Below are positions 33,172 through 42,333 of a DNA stretch of 64,000 nt, one piece after another. The notes below the pieces were generated by a model. The model did not search any database. It saw only the letters and a program-made list of their open reading frames with translations, and was not told the DNA's origin. The position numbers were made by a program, and so were the translations under genes. How positions within the stretch are numbered: position 1 is the first letter of the stretch; each line of letters opens with the position of its first letter. Location: NCBI GenBank assembly GCA_964520045.1, contig CAZFMJ010000003.1, positions 27,283 through 91,282 on the forward strand, in the 5' to 3' direction. Source of the stretch: CAZFMJ01 sp964520045. Its GTDB lineage: Bacteria; Elusimicrobiota; Elusimicrobia; Elusimicrobiales; CAZFMJ01.

Positions 33172-35823
33172 TTACACCAGCCCTGAAACATCTTTAACAT
33201 GTTTAAATTTTACTTCGGGAAATTCCCTAAAATGCGCTTCCCCGCATTTGATTTTCATTTTTTCCTGCGGCCTGAGTTTATTCATATCTATGGTGGATTT
33301 CGTTTCCGCCACAAAATAAATCTTATTCTCGTTTTTATAAATCAATGCCCAATCCGGATTATACTCCCCTATTGGGGTTTGAATAACAAACCAGTCGGGC
33401 AATTTAATAAAAAACTCCACATTATCGTTGCGCTCGCAGTCTTCGGCAAACTTCCGCTCCACATCCGACATGGAATCAATGATTAAATGATCGGTTATGG
33501 TCTTTTCGGTTTTGGTTATTTTATAGAGATTATTTGTATAGGTTTCAACATCCTTGTCCGCAAACCGCATCATCGCGTAGGCATTCCCCGCTATCTTCTC
33601 GTATTTTATCCCATCGATCATCAACTCATGCAATGAACCCTTAATCTCATTCACCGCCAAATCAAGAAATAACTGAGGATTTTTCATAATATCCCTCAGC
33701 CTGCAGGACTGTTTTAAAATTTTAAGTATTGTGGAACGGGTAAGCTCCGTTTTGCTTTGGATATATCCTGCCGCATCCGGAATTTCCATTTTAGGCAAAG
33801 CCCGCCAGCCCGCTGAAGTTTCTCCTACAATTTCTGAATTAACCTCCTGTTTGGTTATCTTAATTTCAGCCCTTACGGCTTTTATAACCGGTCTTAGAAT
33901 CTCCGGCATGGATTTAATTTTTCGGGCAGACATCTTTACCAGCTCGTCAGAATCGTATTTAACCCTGTATGTGGTTTTTTGCTTAATCTTCTCCCAAAGT
34001 TCAAGGAATTTTGTATCAAGCTCAAAACCTTTGCGGTATTTAATTTTTATCCTGTCCCTTTTATTCTTTATCCTACCCTCAAATTTAACCCCGCATTCAT
34101 CTTCAATTTCAATCTGAAGCCTTTTTGCAAAATCCTCATAGCTTTCATTGGCAATAACCGTAAGCCGGTTTATGTTCTTATCGCGCAGTCTCAAGCCGCT
34201 CTGATCAACGCAAAGTCTCATGCCCCGTCCGATTTCCTGCCTCTTCTTCATCTCAGATTTGGTTTCATGCAGGGTGCAAATCTGAAAAACATTAGGATTA
34301 TCCCAGCCTTCGCGCAACGCCGAATGGCTGAAAATAAACTGCAAAGGCTCATTGATATCCAAGAGGCGCTCTTTGTCTTTCATGATAAGATGATACGCAT
34401 CATCATCTGCTTTGGTTTCCCGCCCTTCCGATGAATCTTTTAAGACGCCTTTCTTGTCTTGGGCAAAATAGCCATTGTGAACATTGTCCGCCGAATAATC
34501 GGCGATACCGGCATACATGGGCTTTTGCTTAAATTTTGTGTAAATTTCTTCAAACCACTCCGCAAACTTGCCTTTTTGGGGAGTCCCGTCTTCCGCATAA
34601 TGCCGATAATTATCAACCCTGTCTATGAAGAAAAGGGAAAGCACCTTAACGCCCTTGGACTTAAGTTTTAACTCTTTCTTAAAATGCTCTTCTACGGCTT
34701 TCTCCATCTGATATTTCATTATCTGGTCATTAAGTCCGCCGTGTGTTTGGCCTTTATAAAGAACATCGCCGTTTGAGAACTCAATGAAGCCATCCCGTGC
34801 GTCTATATTGTTTATGATATAGCCGTCTTTATACGCTTCCCGTTTATTGGAATGCTCGTAAAGGTCATCGCCGTTTTTAGCCGTCAGGCTCTTGCGCTCA
34901 ACAGCATTATTTGTATTAACATCTATTTTTATTTTTACCGCCAGCGTTGTTCTGGCAGTTTTAAAATCTTCAATCTGGATAAAAGCCCTGTTCTTGTCAT
35001 TGGCGGCAAAAACCGAATCTACCTCTATCTGTTTCACAAGCCCTAAGTCATAGGCCTGCACGGGGTCAAGTTTATATATCGGATTATAAAGGTTTCGATG
35101 TGTCGCGGAATAACGAAGCGTAAAAGCCGGGCTAAGATTTGAGAGAGCCTTCTTTCTAATATCCGTCTCCATGTTCTGCGGCTCATCCACAATCACCACT
35201 GGATTAACCGCCTGTATAAACTCTACCGGTTTTTTGCCGTTCAGCTTATCATTGCGTTTATTTATTACATTCTCGTCCTTGGCAAAAGAATCGATATTTA
35301 TAACAAGAATCTGAATGGCATTGCTATCGGCAAAACTTCTGAGGACGGAAACCCTTTCTGCGGCATAAACCTGATATGCTACAGGGGTTTTATTGTAGAT
35401 GGTTTGAAAATGCTCAGTGGTTATCTCAAGATTTTTGAGAGCGCCTTCCTTTATGGCAATACTCGGCGCTACTATCACAAATTTCTTAAAACCGTAACGA
35501 TTGTTCAGCTCATAAATTGTGCGCAGATAGACATATGTTTTGCCGGTGCCTGTTTCCATTTCAACGGAAAAATTCAACCCCTCAAGTTTCTCCGAAAGCG
35601 GCAGATTGTTGTTTTTTTGAACTTCCCTGAGATTCTTTAAAATCTGTTCTTCTGAAATTGCCAAATCATTGCGGACTCCGGAAAACTTAAGCCCCAACCC
35701 GTCATTTCCGCCCAAGGAAAACTCAAAGTCACCCTTATTCAGAGGCTGGCCGTCAAACAACCCAATCACAGATTGGATAGCTTGAAGTTGATAGTCCTGG
35801 TTTGCGTCAAAGTGAAGTTTCAT
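33172..35823 (-). CDS. Type III restriction enzyme, Res subunit
   Basis: 883 residues. Superfamily 2 helicase with Walker A METGTGKT near residue 112, motif II VDEPQNMET and FSHSALREGWDNPN near residue 495, then REIG-type motif KRQEIGRGMRL. The C-terminal nuclease part is marked by YNPDWALIYKN and FVAETKST, the PD-(D/E)xK pattern. Res cuts only with the Mod methyltransferase, but no intact mod gene is adjacent. The sequence is AT-rich compared with its neighbours and splits mlaE from mlaF, so it was probably acquired. Confidence 0.9.
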   Translation of the reverse strand: MKLHFDANQDYQLQAIQSVIGLFDGQPLNKGDFEFSLGGNDGLGLKFSGVRNDLAISEEQILKNLREVQKNNNLPLSEKLEGLNFSVEMETGTGKTYVYLRTIYELNNRYGFKKFVIVAPSIAIKEGALKNLEITTEHFQTIYNKTPVAYQVYAAERVSVLRSFADSNAIQILVINIDSFAKDENVINKRNDKLNGKKPVEFIQAVNPVVIVDEPQNMETDIRKKALSNLSPAFTLRYSATHRNLYNPIYKLDPVQAYDLGLVKQIEVDSVFAANDKNRAFIQIEDFKTARTTLAVKIKIDVNTNNAVERKSLTAKNGDDLYEHSNKREAYKDGYIINNIDARDGFIEFSNGDVLYKGQTHGGLNDQIMKYQMEKAVEEHFKKELKLKSKGVKVLSLFFIDRVDNYRHYAEDGTPQKGKFAEWFEEIYTKFKQKPMYAGIADYSADNVHNGYFAQDKKGVLKDSSEGRETKADDDAYHLIMKDKERLLDINEPLQFIFSHSALREGWDNPNVFQICTLHETKSEMKKRQEIGRGMRLCVDQSGLRLRDKNINRLTVIANESYEDFAKRLQIEIEDECGVKFEGRIKNKRDRIKIKYRKGFELDTKFLELWEKIKQKTTYRVKYDSDELVKMSARKIKSMPEILRPVIKAVRAEIKITKQEVNSEIVGETSAGWRALPKMEIPDAAGYIQSKTELTRSTILKILKQSCRLRDIMKNPQLFLDLAVNEIKGSLHELMIDGIKYEKIAGNAYAMMRFADKDVETYTNNLYKITKTEKTITDHLIIDSMSDVERKFAEDCERNDNVEFFIKLPDWFVIQTPIGEYNPDWALIYKNENKIYFVAETKSTIDMNKLRPQEKMKIKCGEAHFREFPEVKFKHVKDVSGLV

Positions 35824-36238
35824 GGATTTACTAATAGTTTTACCAATATTTACTAATAATTTAATCCCAAAAAATGCTTAATTTTGTTATGTTTTTTAGA
35901 AATATGCTCATTTTATAACTATTTATTACTAATCTATAACTAATTTTTTCATTTCGTCCAGACAAACGACACCACCATCACATGACCATCACATGAGATT
36001 TATGCCCAAATGGGTAACCCTCAAAAAGCCAAAGCACAGCCTAAATAGCCCAAACTTAATAATCCCAGTTCGCGTCAAATGTGCCATTGACTTTTCCAAT
36101 AAATGTGTTATACTATAGACACAAGAGCTGGTGTGGGGCTATCATGTCCTGCTATAAGTTAATTATACTCCGTCTGGATATATTTAACTGCCAGCTTTTT
36201 TCTTTTTCCGACACATGTAATTGCTTTGTATATCCGGG
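35824..36238. other. AT-rich gene-free stretch of 415 bases in the restriction island
   Basis: The stretch is dominated by A/T with repeated TTACTAAT-like words near the res start and two copies of ATCACATGA near 35981-36000. I see no gene on either strand that goes beyond an antisense of its neighbour. A promoter-like sequence is noted separately. The res gene start at 35823 has no good Shine-Dalgarno sequence. Confidence 0.6.
36087..36114 (+). promoter_or_regulatory. Sigma-70-like promoter facing the DUF3800 gene
   Basis: TTGACT (36087-36092), a 16-base spacer and TATACT (36109-36114). It points on the plus strand into the 3' end of the DUF3800 gene, so its transcript would be antisense to that gene. 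It may be chance in AT-rich DNA or make an antisense or small RNA. Confidence 0.35.
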
Positions 36239-36994
36239 CTATGACTCTGCCCCTGTTTCTTTTGCGCTATCCGTCCTTGGTTTTGCAACTTTTATTCCCC
36301 GCATACGGTTATTCTCATTACTAATAAATTGCGCATTTTTTATCCGCGTGAAAAAATCATGCACATTTTCATCTCCCGTAAATCTCCTGCCTATTATGTG
36401 CGCGAAATTATCAGCCAATTGTATCCCCACATTCTCATTCGAGATCGCAAAAAATGGAACTTTCAATATTTTATCAAAGGATTGTCCCGACTGGCTTCTA
36501 TGGAAAAAATTGCTAATTGACATGGATATGCGGCGATTGCCTTCCGCGCCTCTGTCGTCAAAAACTATTTTTGCGATTAATGAGGCATGATTTTCCTTCA
36601 CATATTGATGTATTCTCTCAAATAAAAAGAAAAAAGGCCGGTCAAGATTATTCGGATCGGAGCAGGACAAGCCGAGTTCTTTTTCTTCAAAAGTTACTAC
36701 CCCAAAAATTTTACCTCCGTTGGATATGTATAAATCAAATATTTCTCTGGCAAGCGCCAGTTGATTACAAGGAATCCCTTTTGCCTCCAACCGGAACATG
36801 AATTTGCCGAAAATTGATTTCCCTTTTAGTTCAATATTGCCGGCATCTTTGCCGATATGTTTACATTTTAACCTATAAACATTTCTGGAAAACTCATTAT
36901 AAGAAGCGCTTGATATAGCCACCGCAGATAGTACCCCTGCTCGGAATTTACCATCTGCCGTTTTCTGCCATGATTCATCTATAAAAACAAGCAT
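36239..36994 (-). CDS. DUF3800 protein
   Basis: 251 residues. The DUF3800 signatures are FIDESW at the N-terminus, KIVFDDRGAEGN in the middle and VGIQLADNFAHIIGR near residue 205: acidic residues arranged as in RNase H-like folds. Members are common in phage, defence islands and restriction loci, and their activity is not settled. It lies between the res gene and a remnant resembling mod on an AT-rich island, which fits a defence role by context. Confidence 0.85.
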   Translation of the reverse strand: MLVFIDESWQKTADGKFRAGVLSAVAISSASYNEFSRNVYRLKCKHIGKDAGNIELKGKSIFGKFMFRLEAKGIPCNQLALAREIFDLYISNGGKIFGVVTFEEKELGLSCSDPNNLDRPFFFLFERIHQYVKENHASLIAKIVFDDRGAEGNRRISMSISNFFHRSQSGQSFDKILKVPFFAISNENVGIQLADNFAHIIGRRFTGDENVHDFFTRIKNAQFISNENNRMRGIKVAKPRTDSAKETGAES

Positions 36995-37023
36995 TTCATA
37001 CCCCGATATTGTGTTAATTCCAA

Positions 37024-37148
37024 TTAAATCGTCCGAAACTCTATTCCGGCGTCTTTCATTTGCAGGGCTGTGTTGGTTTTGAGCTGATCATTGGCTTCAA
37101 AATACTATCAAGGCAACCGATTTTTTGCGGCTTACGCTTAATTCTGAC
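37024..37148 (-). pseudogene. Frameshifted remnant of a DNA methyltransferase (type III Mod) C-terminus
   Basis: The last frame encodes EANDQLKTNTALQMKDAG then IEFRTI and a stop at 37024, the typical end of type III or similar site-specific methyltransferases. The sequence upstream continues the protein in another frame (RKPQKIGCLDSI), with the shift in a run of four T. Beyond about 37148 nothing matches. The rest of mod is missing, so the Res subunit here has no partner in the window. Identification of the family is by recalled pattern only. Confidence 0.6.
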
Positions 37149-37206
37149 GTTTTAGCCCTCCCCCCACACTCTCTCCCACAAGGGGCGGGAGTTTATCTCT
37201 GATGGC

Positions 37207-37224
37207 GTAGGAAAATACTCCTAC
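37207..37224. repeat. Short hairpin downstream of mlaE
   Basis: GTAGGA-AAATAC-TCCTAC forms a six-base stem between mlaE and the methyltransferase remnant. It may mark an old insertion edge or act as a weak terminator for mlaE. Confidence 0.3.
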
Positions 37225-37268
37225 TTCGATAAAGCTATCGGTAAAGCACGTTTTTCAACTACCTTCCT

Positions 37269-38051
37269 CTATGTTATTCCTATCGCCACAAGCACCGCCG
37301 TTACAAAATAATCCAAAATCATGATAAGCACCATACTGGCAACAACCGCGCCCGTGGTTGATTTCCCCACTCCCTCGGCTCCGCCTTTGGTTGAAAGCCC
37401 TTTGAAACAGCAGACCGTGGCTATTATAAACCCGAAAACGAAAGTCTTTAAAAATCCGTGCATGAAATTTTTTATTTCCATGAACGTGAAAATATCGTCA
37501 AAATAAACGCTGCTTGAAACTCCCAGTTTTGAGGCGCTCACCAGCATGCCTCCTATAATTCCGGAAAAATCCGCAAACACGGTCAGCAAAGGAAGCATAA
37601 CAAGAAACGCTATATATCTGGGTATGACAAGATATCTTATGGGGTTGGTGCCGAGAGTGTAAAGGGCGTCTATCTGCTCGGTAACTTTCATTGTTCCTAT
37701 CTCCGCGGCCGCCGCGGCGCCGGCGCGTCCCGCAACGACTATGGCGGTAAGCACCGGGCCAAGCTCTTTGACAAGAGAAAATCCAACCACCGTGCCCACG
37801 AAAAGCGGTTCATTAAAAAGGCTTTTTGAGGTTGAACCGGACTGAAGAGCCAGAACCATTCCGGTAAAAAAACTCGTAAGCATGGTAACCGGCAGGGACT
37901 GCACTCCCACGCGGAAACACTGCAGTACGGCCTGCTTTATCTCAAGCTTGGAATGAAAAAACCAAAAAAAAGACGAACGCACCATAAAAGCCGCGCCGCC
38001 GGCGGTTTCCGCCGCAAAAATAAGCCTTTTGCCCAAAAACCGTAAAATCAT
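37269..38051 (-). CDS. mlaE: Lipid transport permease, MlaE type
   Basis: 260 residues with the MlaE signature VKELGPVLTAIVVAGRAGAAAAAEIGTMKV (shown here in part as ELGPVLTAIVVAGR) and EQIDALYTLGTNPIRYLV, and about five membrane segments. It forms the inner-membrane pore of the lipid transporter with MlaF and MlaD. It follows alr by four bases. The partner genes lie more than 4 kb away, on the other side of the restriction island, which is unusual since they are normally adjacent. Confidence 0.93.
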   Translation of the reverse strand: MILRFLGKRLIFAAETAGGAAFMVRSSFFWFFHSKLEIKQAVLQCFRVGVQSLPVTMLTSFFTGMVLALQSGSTSKSLFNEPLFVGTVVGFSLVKELGPVLTAIVVAGRAGAAAAAEIGTMKVTEQIDALYTLGTNPIRYLVIPRYIAFLVMLPLLTVFADFSGIIGGMLVSASKLGVSSSVYFDDIFTFMEIKNFMHGFLKTFVFGFIIATVCCFKGLSTKGGAEGVGKSTTGAVVASMVLIMILDYFVTAVLVAIGIT

Positions 38052-38055
38052 AAAA

Positions 38056-39192
38056 TTACGAATTTATAAATACTCTTGGCACCCTTCTGGAAATATTGCA
38101 GACCGTCTCATACGGTATGGTTCCCGCCGTTTCGGCAAGTTCACGCGCCGTTATTTCTTCCGCGCACTGTCTGCCTATGAGAACCGCCTCATCTCCGATA
38201 TTTACCTGCGGCACATGGGTGACGTCTATCACAATCATATCCATAGTCACCGAACCCAAAACCCCGCACCTTTTGCCCCGCACGAGAACTTCCCCTTTAT
38301 TTGAAAAAATCCTTGAATATCCGTCCGCATACCCCACCGGCAGGGTGGCGACGCTCATATGTTTTTTGCTTTTAAAAGTCCTCTCATAGCCTATGGAAGT
38401 TCCGGAACGGATATTTTTGATAAAAACTATTCTGCTCTTAAAAGAAAGCGCGCGCTTAAATCCATCCATAAGACCGTATACAGCCAGCCCCGGTCTGACC
38501 ATATCAAAACGGCTTTCGGGATAATACAATGCGGCATGGGAATTGGCAGTATGCCTGATGCCGGGATTAATGCCGTTTGCGGAACAATCATTAAGAGCTT
38601 CCCTGAAATATTTTAACTGAAGCCTTGTGTAATCCTGATCCGAATCCGCGCTGGAAAGATGGGTGTAAATCCCGGCTAGTTTTATGCTTTTGCTTGAGGA
38701 CAATTCACCGAGTATCTGCATGGCGGACGGACGCCGGACGCCTATCCTGCCCATGCCGGTTTCCAGTTTTACATGGCAGGAGGCGGTCATACGCAGGCTT
38801 TGGGCGGCTTTAATAAGCTGTTTGGCCGCATCCATGCTCGCGACCGTAACCGTCAATCTGTTTTTAATGGCGTAGACAAAGCTTTTGAACGGATATAGGC
38901 TTCCAAGAACAAGGATAGGAAGTTTTATGCCCGCTCTGCGCATTACAATCCCTTCTTCAATACATGAAACTCCGAAACCGCGGCAAAGCTTTTCTTTTTG
39001 GCAATACTTTGAAAGCCGGACGGCTCCATGGCCGTAAGCATCGGCTTTCACAACAAAAAGCACGCCGCATTTAGGAGGTATTGTTTTTTGTATTTTAAGA
39101 AGATTGCTGCGGATGGCGGATAAATCGATTTCGGTCCAGGTCGGCCTCAAAAAAACGCTTCCAGCTCCTGCCTGCCCAAACATAGCCGTCAT
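38056..39192 (-). CDS. alr: Alanine racemase
   Basis: 378 residues. The PLP lysine is in FVVKADAYGHGAV, the second catalytic Tyr in VGYADGYSR, and PLP-binding signatures GMGRIGVR and TSIGYERTF are present. It supplies D-alanine for peptidoglycan, which fits the L,D-transpeptidase in the same window. It sits 36 bases downstream of dnaB. The start could be a few residues further in, since residues 1-14 are variable. Confidence 0.93.
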   Translation of the reverse strand: MTAMFGQAGAGSVFLRPTWTEIDLSAIRSNLLKIQKTIPPKCGVLFVVKADAYGHGAVRLSKYCQKEKLCRGFGVSCIEEGIVMRRAGIKLPILVLGSLYPFKSFVYAIKNRLTVTVASMDAAKQLIKAAQSLRMTASCHVKLETGMGRIGVRRPSAMQILGELSSSKSIKLAGIYTHLSSADSDQDYTRLQLKYFREALNDCSANGINPGIRHTANSHAALYYPESRFDMVRPGLAVYGLMDGFKRALSFKSRIVFIKNIRSGTSIGYERTFKSKKHMSVATLPVGYADGYSRIFSNKGEVLVRGKRCGVLGSVTMDMIVIDVTHVPQVNIGDEAVLIGRQCAEEITARELAETAGTIPYETVCNISRRVPRVFINS

Positions 39193-39228
39193 TTAGCGGT
39201 TACTCCTTCCGGGGCACACAACGCCCAT

Positions 39229-40611
39229 TTAGGCTACGGGCTCCAGCCCCTGAGGAGCAAGATTGTCAAATCGGGTGCACTCTCTTGAAAAATACAGTTC
39301 CACATCGCCGGTAGGACCGTTTCTCTGTTTGGCAATTATAAGCGTGGCCTTGTTTTCATCTTCGGGATTGGGCGTTTCGCCCTGCTTGTAATATCCCTTG
39401 CGCCATATAAGCGCCACGACGTCGGCATCCTGCTCCAAAGATCCGGACTCCCGCAGATCGGACAACTGGGGTCTATTGCCCTCATTGCTTCTTTCTTCGC
39501 TTCTGCGGTTAAGCTGAGAAAGAGCCAGAATCGGTATATCTAAATTCCGGGCCAGACTTTTTAAATTTCTGGAAATTTCGGAGACTTCCTGCTGGCGGCT
39601 TTCAATCCTGGCTCCGCCTCTTATCAGCTGAAGATAATCGATTATTATCAGCCCAAGCTCTTTGCCCCGGCTTTTAATATCCGAGGCGAGTCTTCTTGCC
39701 CGCATTCTTATATCCAAAACCGTAAGCGCCGGCGTATCGTCGATCCATAACGGCGATTCCGAAAGCTCGGACAAATGATGCGTCAACTCCGTCCATTTTT
39801 CCCTATGAAACATCCCGTGCCGGACATGATGCAGATTCGCCCCGGCGGCGCTGCACACCATTCTCTCAAATATAGAGTGCCTGCTCATTTCAAGAGAGAA
39901 AACGGCGACCGGCACTTTCTTCTTGACGGCGGCATGATAGGCGATATTAAGCGCCATCGCGGTCTTGCCCTGGCTGGGTCTGGCCGCGAGTATAATAAGA
40001 TCGGATTTCTGAAGACCTCCGGTCAAATAGTCCAAATCCGTAAACCCCGAAGGCACGCCTGTGATGCTGGCTTTGTTTGTATGGGCCTTTTCAAGTATGT
40101 CCGCCACCTCGCGCGCCAGAGTGTTTGCCGTGTAAAATCCCTGAAGGACCTGCTTCTGCGCTATGGAAAAAATCTGCTCTTCCGCATAATCAAGCAATGC
40201 GTCGGAATCGCGCGCCTGCGAATAACACTGCTCTACTATGCTTGTGGAAGCCCGTATGACCTCGCGCATTACTGATTTCTGCCGCACTATTTCGGCATAA
40301 TTCTGAACATGCGCGGCGGTGGAAACTTTGCTTATAAGCTCGGAAAGATAATCTTCTCCGCCGAGCTCCTGAAGCAGATTCTGCCGTTTAAGTTCGTCGG
40401 AAAGCGTTATTATGTCTACCGCGCGGTTTTTATTATGCAGGTCAAGAATGGCTTTAAATATCTTACGGTGCGCTTCGCTGTAAAAATGCCTGGGTTCGAG
40501 TATTTCCGCCGAGGAATCTATGGCTTCCTTCTCGACAAGCATGGAGCCGAGCACCGCCATTTCCGCTTCGGGCGATTGGGGTGGTACTTTTTCCGGAAAT
40601 TCTGCGTGCAT
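39229..40611 (-). CDS. dnaB: Replicative DNA helicase DnaB
   Basis: 460 residues. The N-terminal domain (PPQSPEAEMAVLGSMLVEKEA) is followed by the RecA-like motor with Walker A ARPSQGKTAMALN, IIDYLQLI as Walker B and the SQLNRRSEERSN / ADVVALIWR motifs. It unwinds DNA at the replication fork as a hexamer. It follows rplI closely in the classic ribosomal protein S6-S18-L9 neighbourhood. Confidence 0.96.
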   Translation of the reverse strand: MHAEFPEKVPPQSPEAEMAVLGSMLVEKEAIDSSAEILEPRHFYSEAHRKIFKAILDLHNKNRAVDIITLSDELKRQNLLQELGGEDYLSELISKVSTAAHVQNYAEIVRQKSVMREVIRASTSIVEQCYSQARDSDALLDYAEEQIFSIAQKQVLQGFYTANTLAREVADILEKAHTNKASITGVPSGFTDLDYLTGGLQKSDLIILAARPSQGKTAMALNIAYHAAVKKKVPVAVFSLEMSRHSIFERMVCSAAGANLHHVRHGMFHREKWTELTHHLSELSESPLWIDDTPALTVLDIRMRARRLASDIKSRGKELGLIIIDYLQLIRGGARIESRQQEVSEISRNLKSLARNLDIPILALSQLNRRSEERSNEGNRPQLSDLRESGSLEQDADVVALIWRKGYYKQGETPNPEDENKATLIIAKQRNGPTGDVELYFSRECTRFDNLAPQGLEPVA

Positions 40612-40626
40612 TGGCGTTATTGCTTA

Positions 40627-41076
40627 TTACTTGCTGCGGGCTGAAACAGATACTTTTATTTTAGCGGAAACACCGGGCTTTAACGCTATTTCCACCTCAT
40701 AATCCCCTACGGCTTTTATTGCCGAATCAAGCTGTATGAAATCTTTGTGCACTTCAAGACTTGACGCCTTAAGGCTCTTTATTATATCGCTTTTGCCTAC
40801 AGAGCCGAAAAGCCTGCCGTTTTCACCGACGGACCGGCTGAATGAAAGCGTCATCTGCGAAAGTTTGGAAGCCATATCCTGAGCGGACGCCAACCCCTGT
40901 TCCCGCTGTTTTTTAACGCGGGCTTCGCAGTCTTTCCAAAATTTTATTCTGCCGGGAGTGGCAAGCTCCGCCAATTTGCAGGGAAGCAGAAAATTTCTGC
41001 CGTATCCGTTGGCTACCTGCTTGACATCTCCGATACTTCCCAGCTTAGGCACATCTTTGCGTAAAATAACTTTCAT
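40627..41076 (-). CDS. rplI: 50S ribosomal protein L9
   Basis: 149 residues. The N-terminal globular domain begins MKVILRKDVPKLGSIGDVKQ and has GYGRNFLLPCKLA; a long helix (about 45-75) joins it to the C-terminal RNA-binding domain (FGSVGKSDII, YEVEIALKPGVSAKIKVSV). Placed after rpsR, as is common. Confidence 0.96.
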   Translation of the reverse strand: MKVILRKDVPKLGSIGDVKQVANGYGRNFLLPCKLAELATPGRIKFWKDCEARVKKQREQGLASAQDMASKLSQMTLSFSRSVGENGRLFGSVGKSDIIKSLKASSLEVHKDFIQLDSAIKAVGDYEVEIALKPGVSAKIKVSVSARSK

Positions 41077-41088
41077 TAAAGTCTCCCT

Positions 41089-41439
41089 CTAAAAAACGAT
41101 ATGCGGAAGTATGGCCATATTCCTGTTGCGCTTAACCGCTCTGGCTACCTGCCTCTGATGTTTTGCGCATGTTCCGGTTATGCGGCTTGAAAGCATTTTG
41201 CCGCTTTCCGTTGTGAATGTCCTTACGATCTGGAACTGCTTGTAATCTATATATCTTATCTGTTCGGCGCAAAGGCGGCAGACCTTTCTTTTCGGATGAC
41301 CATACGGACGTCTTCTCGCGGGATATGCCGTTTTCCCGGCCGCGGCCGGAGCCGGCGGCGCAGATTGTTTCACTGCCGGGACTGCCGGCGCCTGCGTGGT
41401 TTTTTCTATATCTTTTTCCGGATTCGGATGCATAATCAA
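41089..41439 (-). CDS. rpsR: 30S ribosomal protein S18 with a long N-terminal extension
   Basis: 116 residues, against about 75 in Escherichia coli. The conserved part starts near residue 50 (KRKVCRLCAEQIRYIDYK) and ends MAILPHIVF. CRLC and a later Cys suggest the zinc-binding form. The first 45 residues are rich in Ala and Pro (PAVPAVKQSAPPAPAAAG) and are absent from most homologues. GGAAGG lies three bases before the ATG at 41439 and nine before an in-frame ATG at 41433; the second is spaced better. Confidence 0.92.
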   Translation of the reverse strand: MIMHPNPEKDIEKTTQAPAVPAVKQSAPPAPAAAGKTAYPARRRPYGHPKRKVCRLCAEQIRYIDYKQFQIVRTFTTESGKMLSSRITGTCAKHQRQVARAVKRNRNMAILPHIVF

Positions 41440-41457
41440 CCTTCCTTTATCATTAAA

Positions 41458-41925
41458 CTAAAACGGCACTTCCTCGAGTCCGTCTTCCTGGGAAATCGCG
41501 TCTGCCTGCTCCGCGGAAACTGTTTCGGCGCCGGACTCAGAAGACTGCTGGCCGGTTTCTCCGGTCTGAGGCCTGGAAGCTGCCGCCAAAAACTGCACCC
41601 GCCTTGCCACGACTTTCATTACTCTTCTTTTTTGTCCGCTTTTGTCCGTATATTCTGAACCCGCCAGCCTTCCCTCAATATGAACAGGACTGCCCTTTTT
41701 TATTTTTTCTTTGCACCGCTCCGCCATGGGGCCCCAAACGGTAATGGGAACAAAAGTCGCATCGTCCTTCCACTCTCCGGAGGCGGCGTCTTTGTATCTG
41801 CGGTTGACCGCTATGTCAAAATGACAGACGGCAAGACCCTTCTGCGTAAAACGCAAATCGGGATCATGCGTCAGCCTGCCGGCAAGTAAAACATGGTTCT
41901 GCTCGGGAAGCCGTATAGAAATCAT
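41458..41925 (-). CDS. ssb: Single-stranded DNA-binding protein
   Basis: 155 residues. OB fold with LPEQNHVLLAGRLTHDPDLRF, FDIAVNRRYKD and SPVHIEGRLAGSEYTD. The tail is acidic and ends DGLEEVPF, close to the usual DDIPF tip that recruits repair and replication partners. It lies between rpsF and rpsR, the common arrangement. Confidence 0.95.
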   Translation of the reverse strand: MISIRLPEQNHVLLAGRLTHDPDLRFTQKGLAVCHFDIAVNRRYKDAASGEWKDDATFVPITVWGPMAERCKEKIKKGSPVHIEGRLAGSEYTDKSGQKRRVMKVVARRVQFLAAASRPQTGETGQQSSESGAETVSAEQADAISQEDGLEEVPF

Positions 41926-41980
41926 TTCTCCACCTCGTTCCTTCGAGTTTTGATATTTTGGCGTTAAGGGATTAAACAGG

Positions 41981-42307
41981 TCAGGCCTGTTTTGCGGAAA
42001 CTTTAGCAGCCTCTTTTTCCGGCCCTTTGACTATCATAGTACGCAAAACGGAATCCTGCACGCTTAAATGCTGGTTCAGCTTGCTCAGAGACTGCGGAGG
42101 GAACTGGACTTTCATATAGGCGTAAAATCCGTCTTTTGTGTGTCCGATAGGATGCGTCAGCTTGCGCCTTCCCCATTTATCCTCGGAAAGAATTGTTCCG
42201 CCTTCATGAGCTATAAGCTTCTTTGTCTTTTCCAGAAAATCCGAAGTCTCGATATCCGACAACTGCGGTTTCAATATAAGTATCATTTCATATGTGCGCA
42301 TAGACAT
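41981..42307 (-). CDS. rpsF: 30S ribosomal protein S6
   Basis: 108 residues. S6 signatures are MRTYEMILILKPQL, WGRRKLTHPIGHTKDGFYAYM and DSVLRTMIVK. It pairs with S18 in the small subunit. It heads the ribosomal and replication gene line rpsF-ssb-rpsR-rplI-dnaB. Confidence 0.95.
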   Translation of the reverse strand: MSMRTYEMILILKPQLSDIETSDFLEKTKKLIAHEGGTILSEDKWGRRKLTHPIGHTKDGFYAYMKVQFPPQSLSKLNQHLSVQDSVLRTMIVKGPEKEAAKVSAKQA

Positions 42308-42333
42308 ATTTTATTAAATTTTAGAGGTGAATT

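Noticed and set aside
36081..36590. Plus-strand open frame after the TTGACT/TATACT promoter
   Set aside because: Its protein is hydrophobic and of odd composition, most of it is antisense to the DUF3800 gene, and it has no ribosome site or known domain.
37130..37200. Transposase remnant in the C-rich stretch after mlaE
   Set aside because: The frame KLPPLVGESVGGG looks like common low-complexity DNA. I could not see a transposase motif or terminal repeats.
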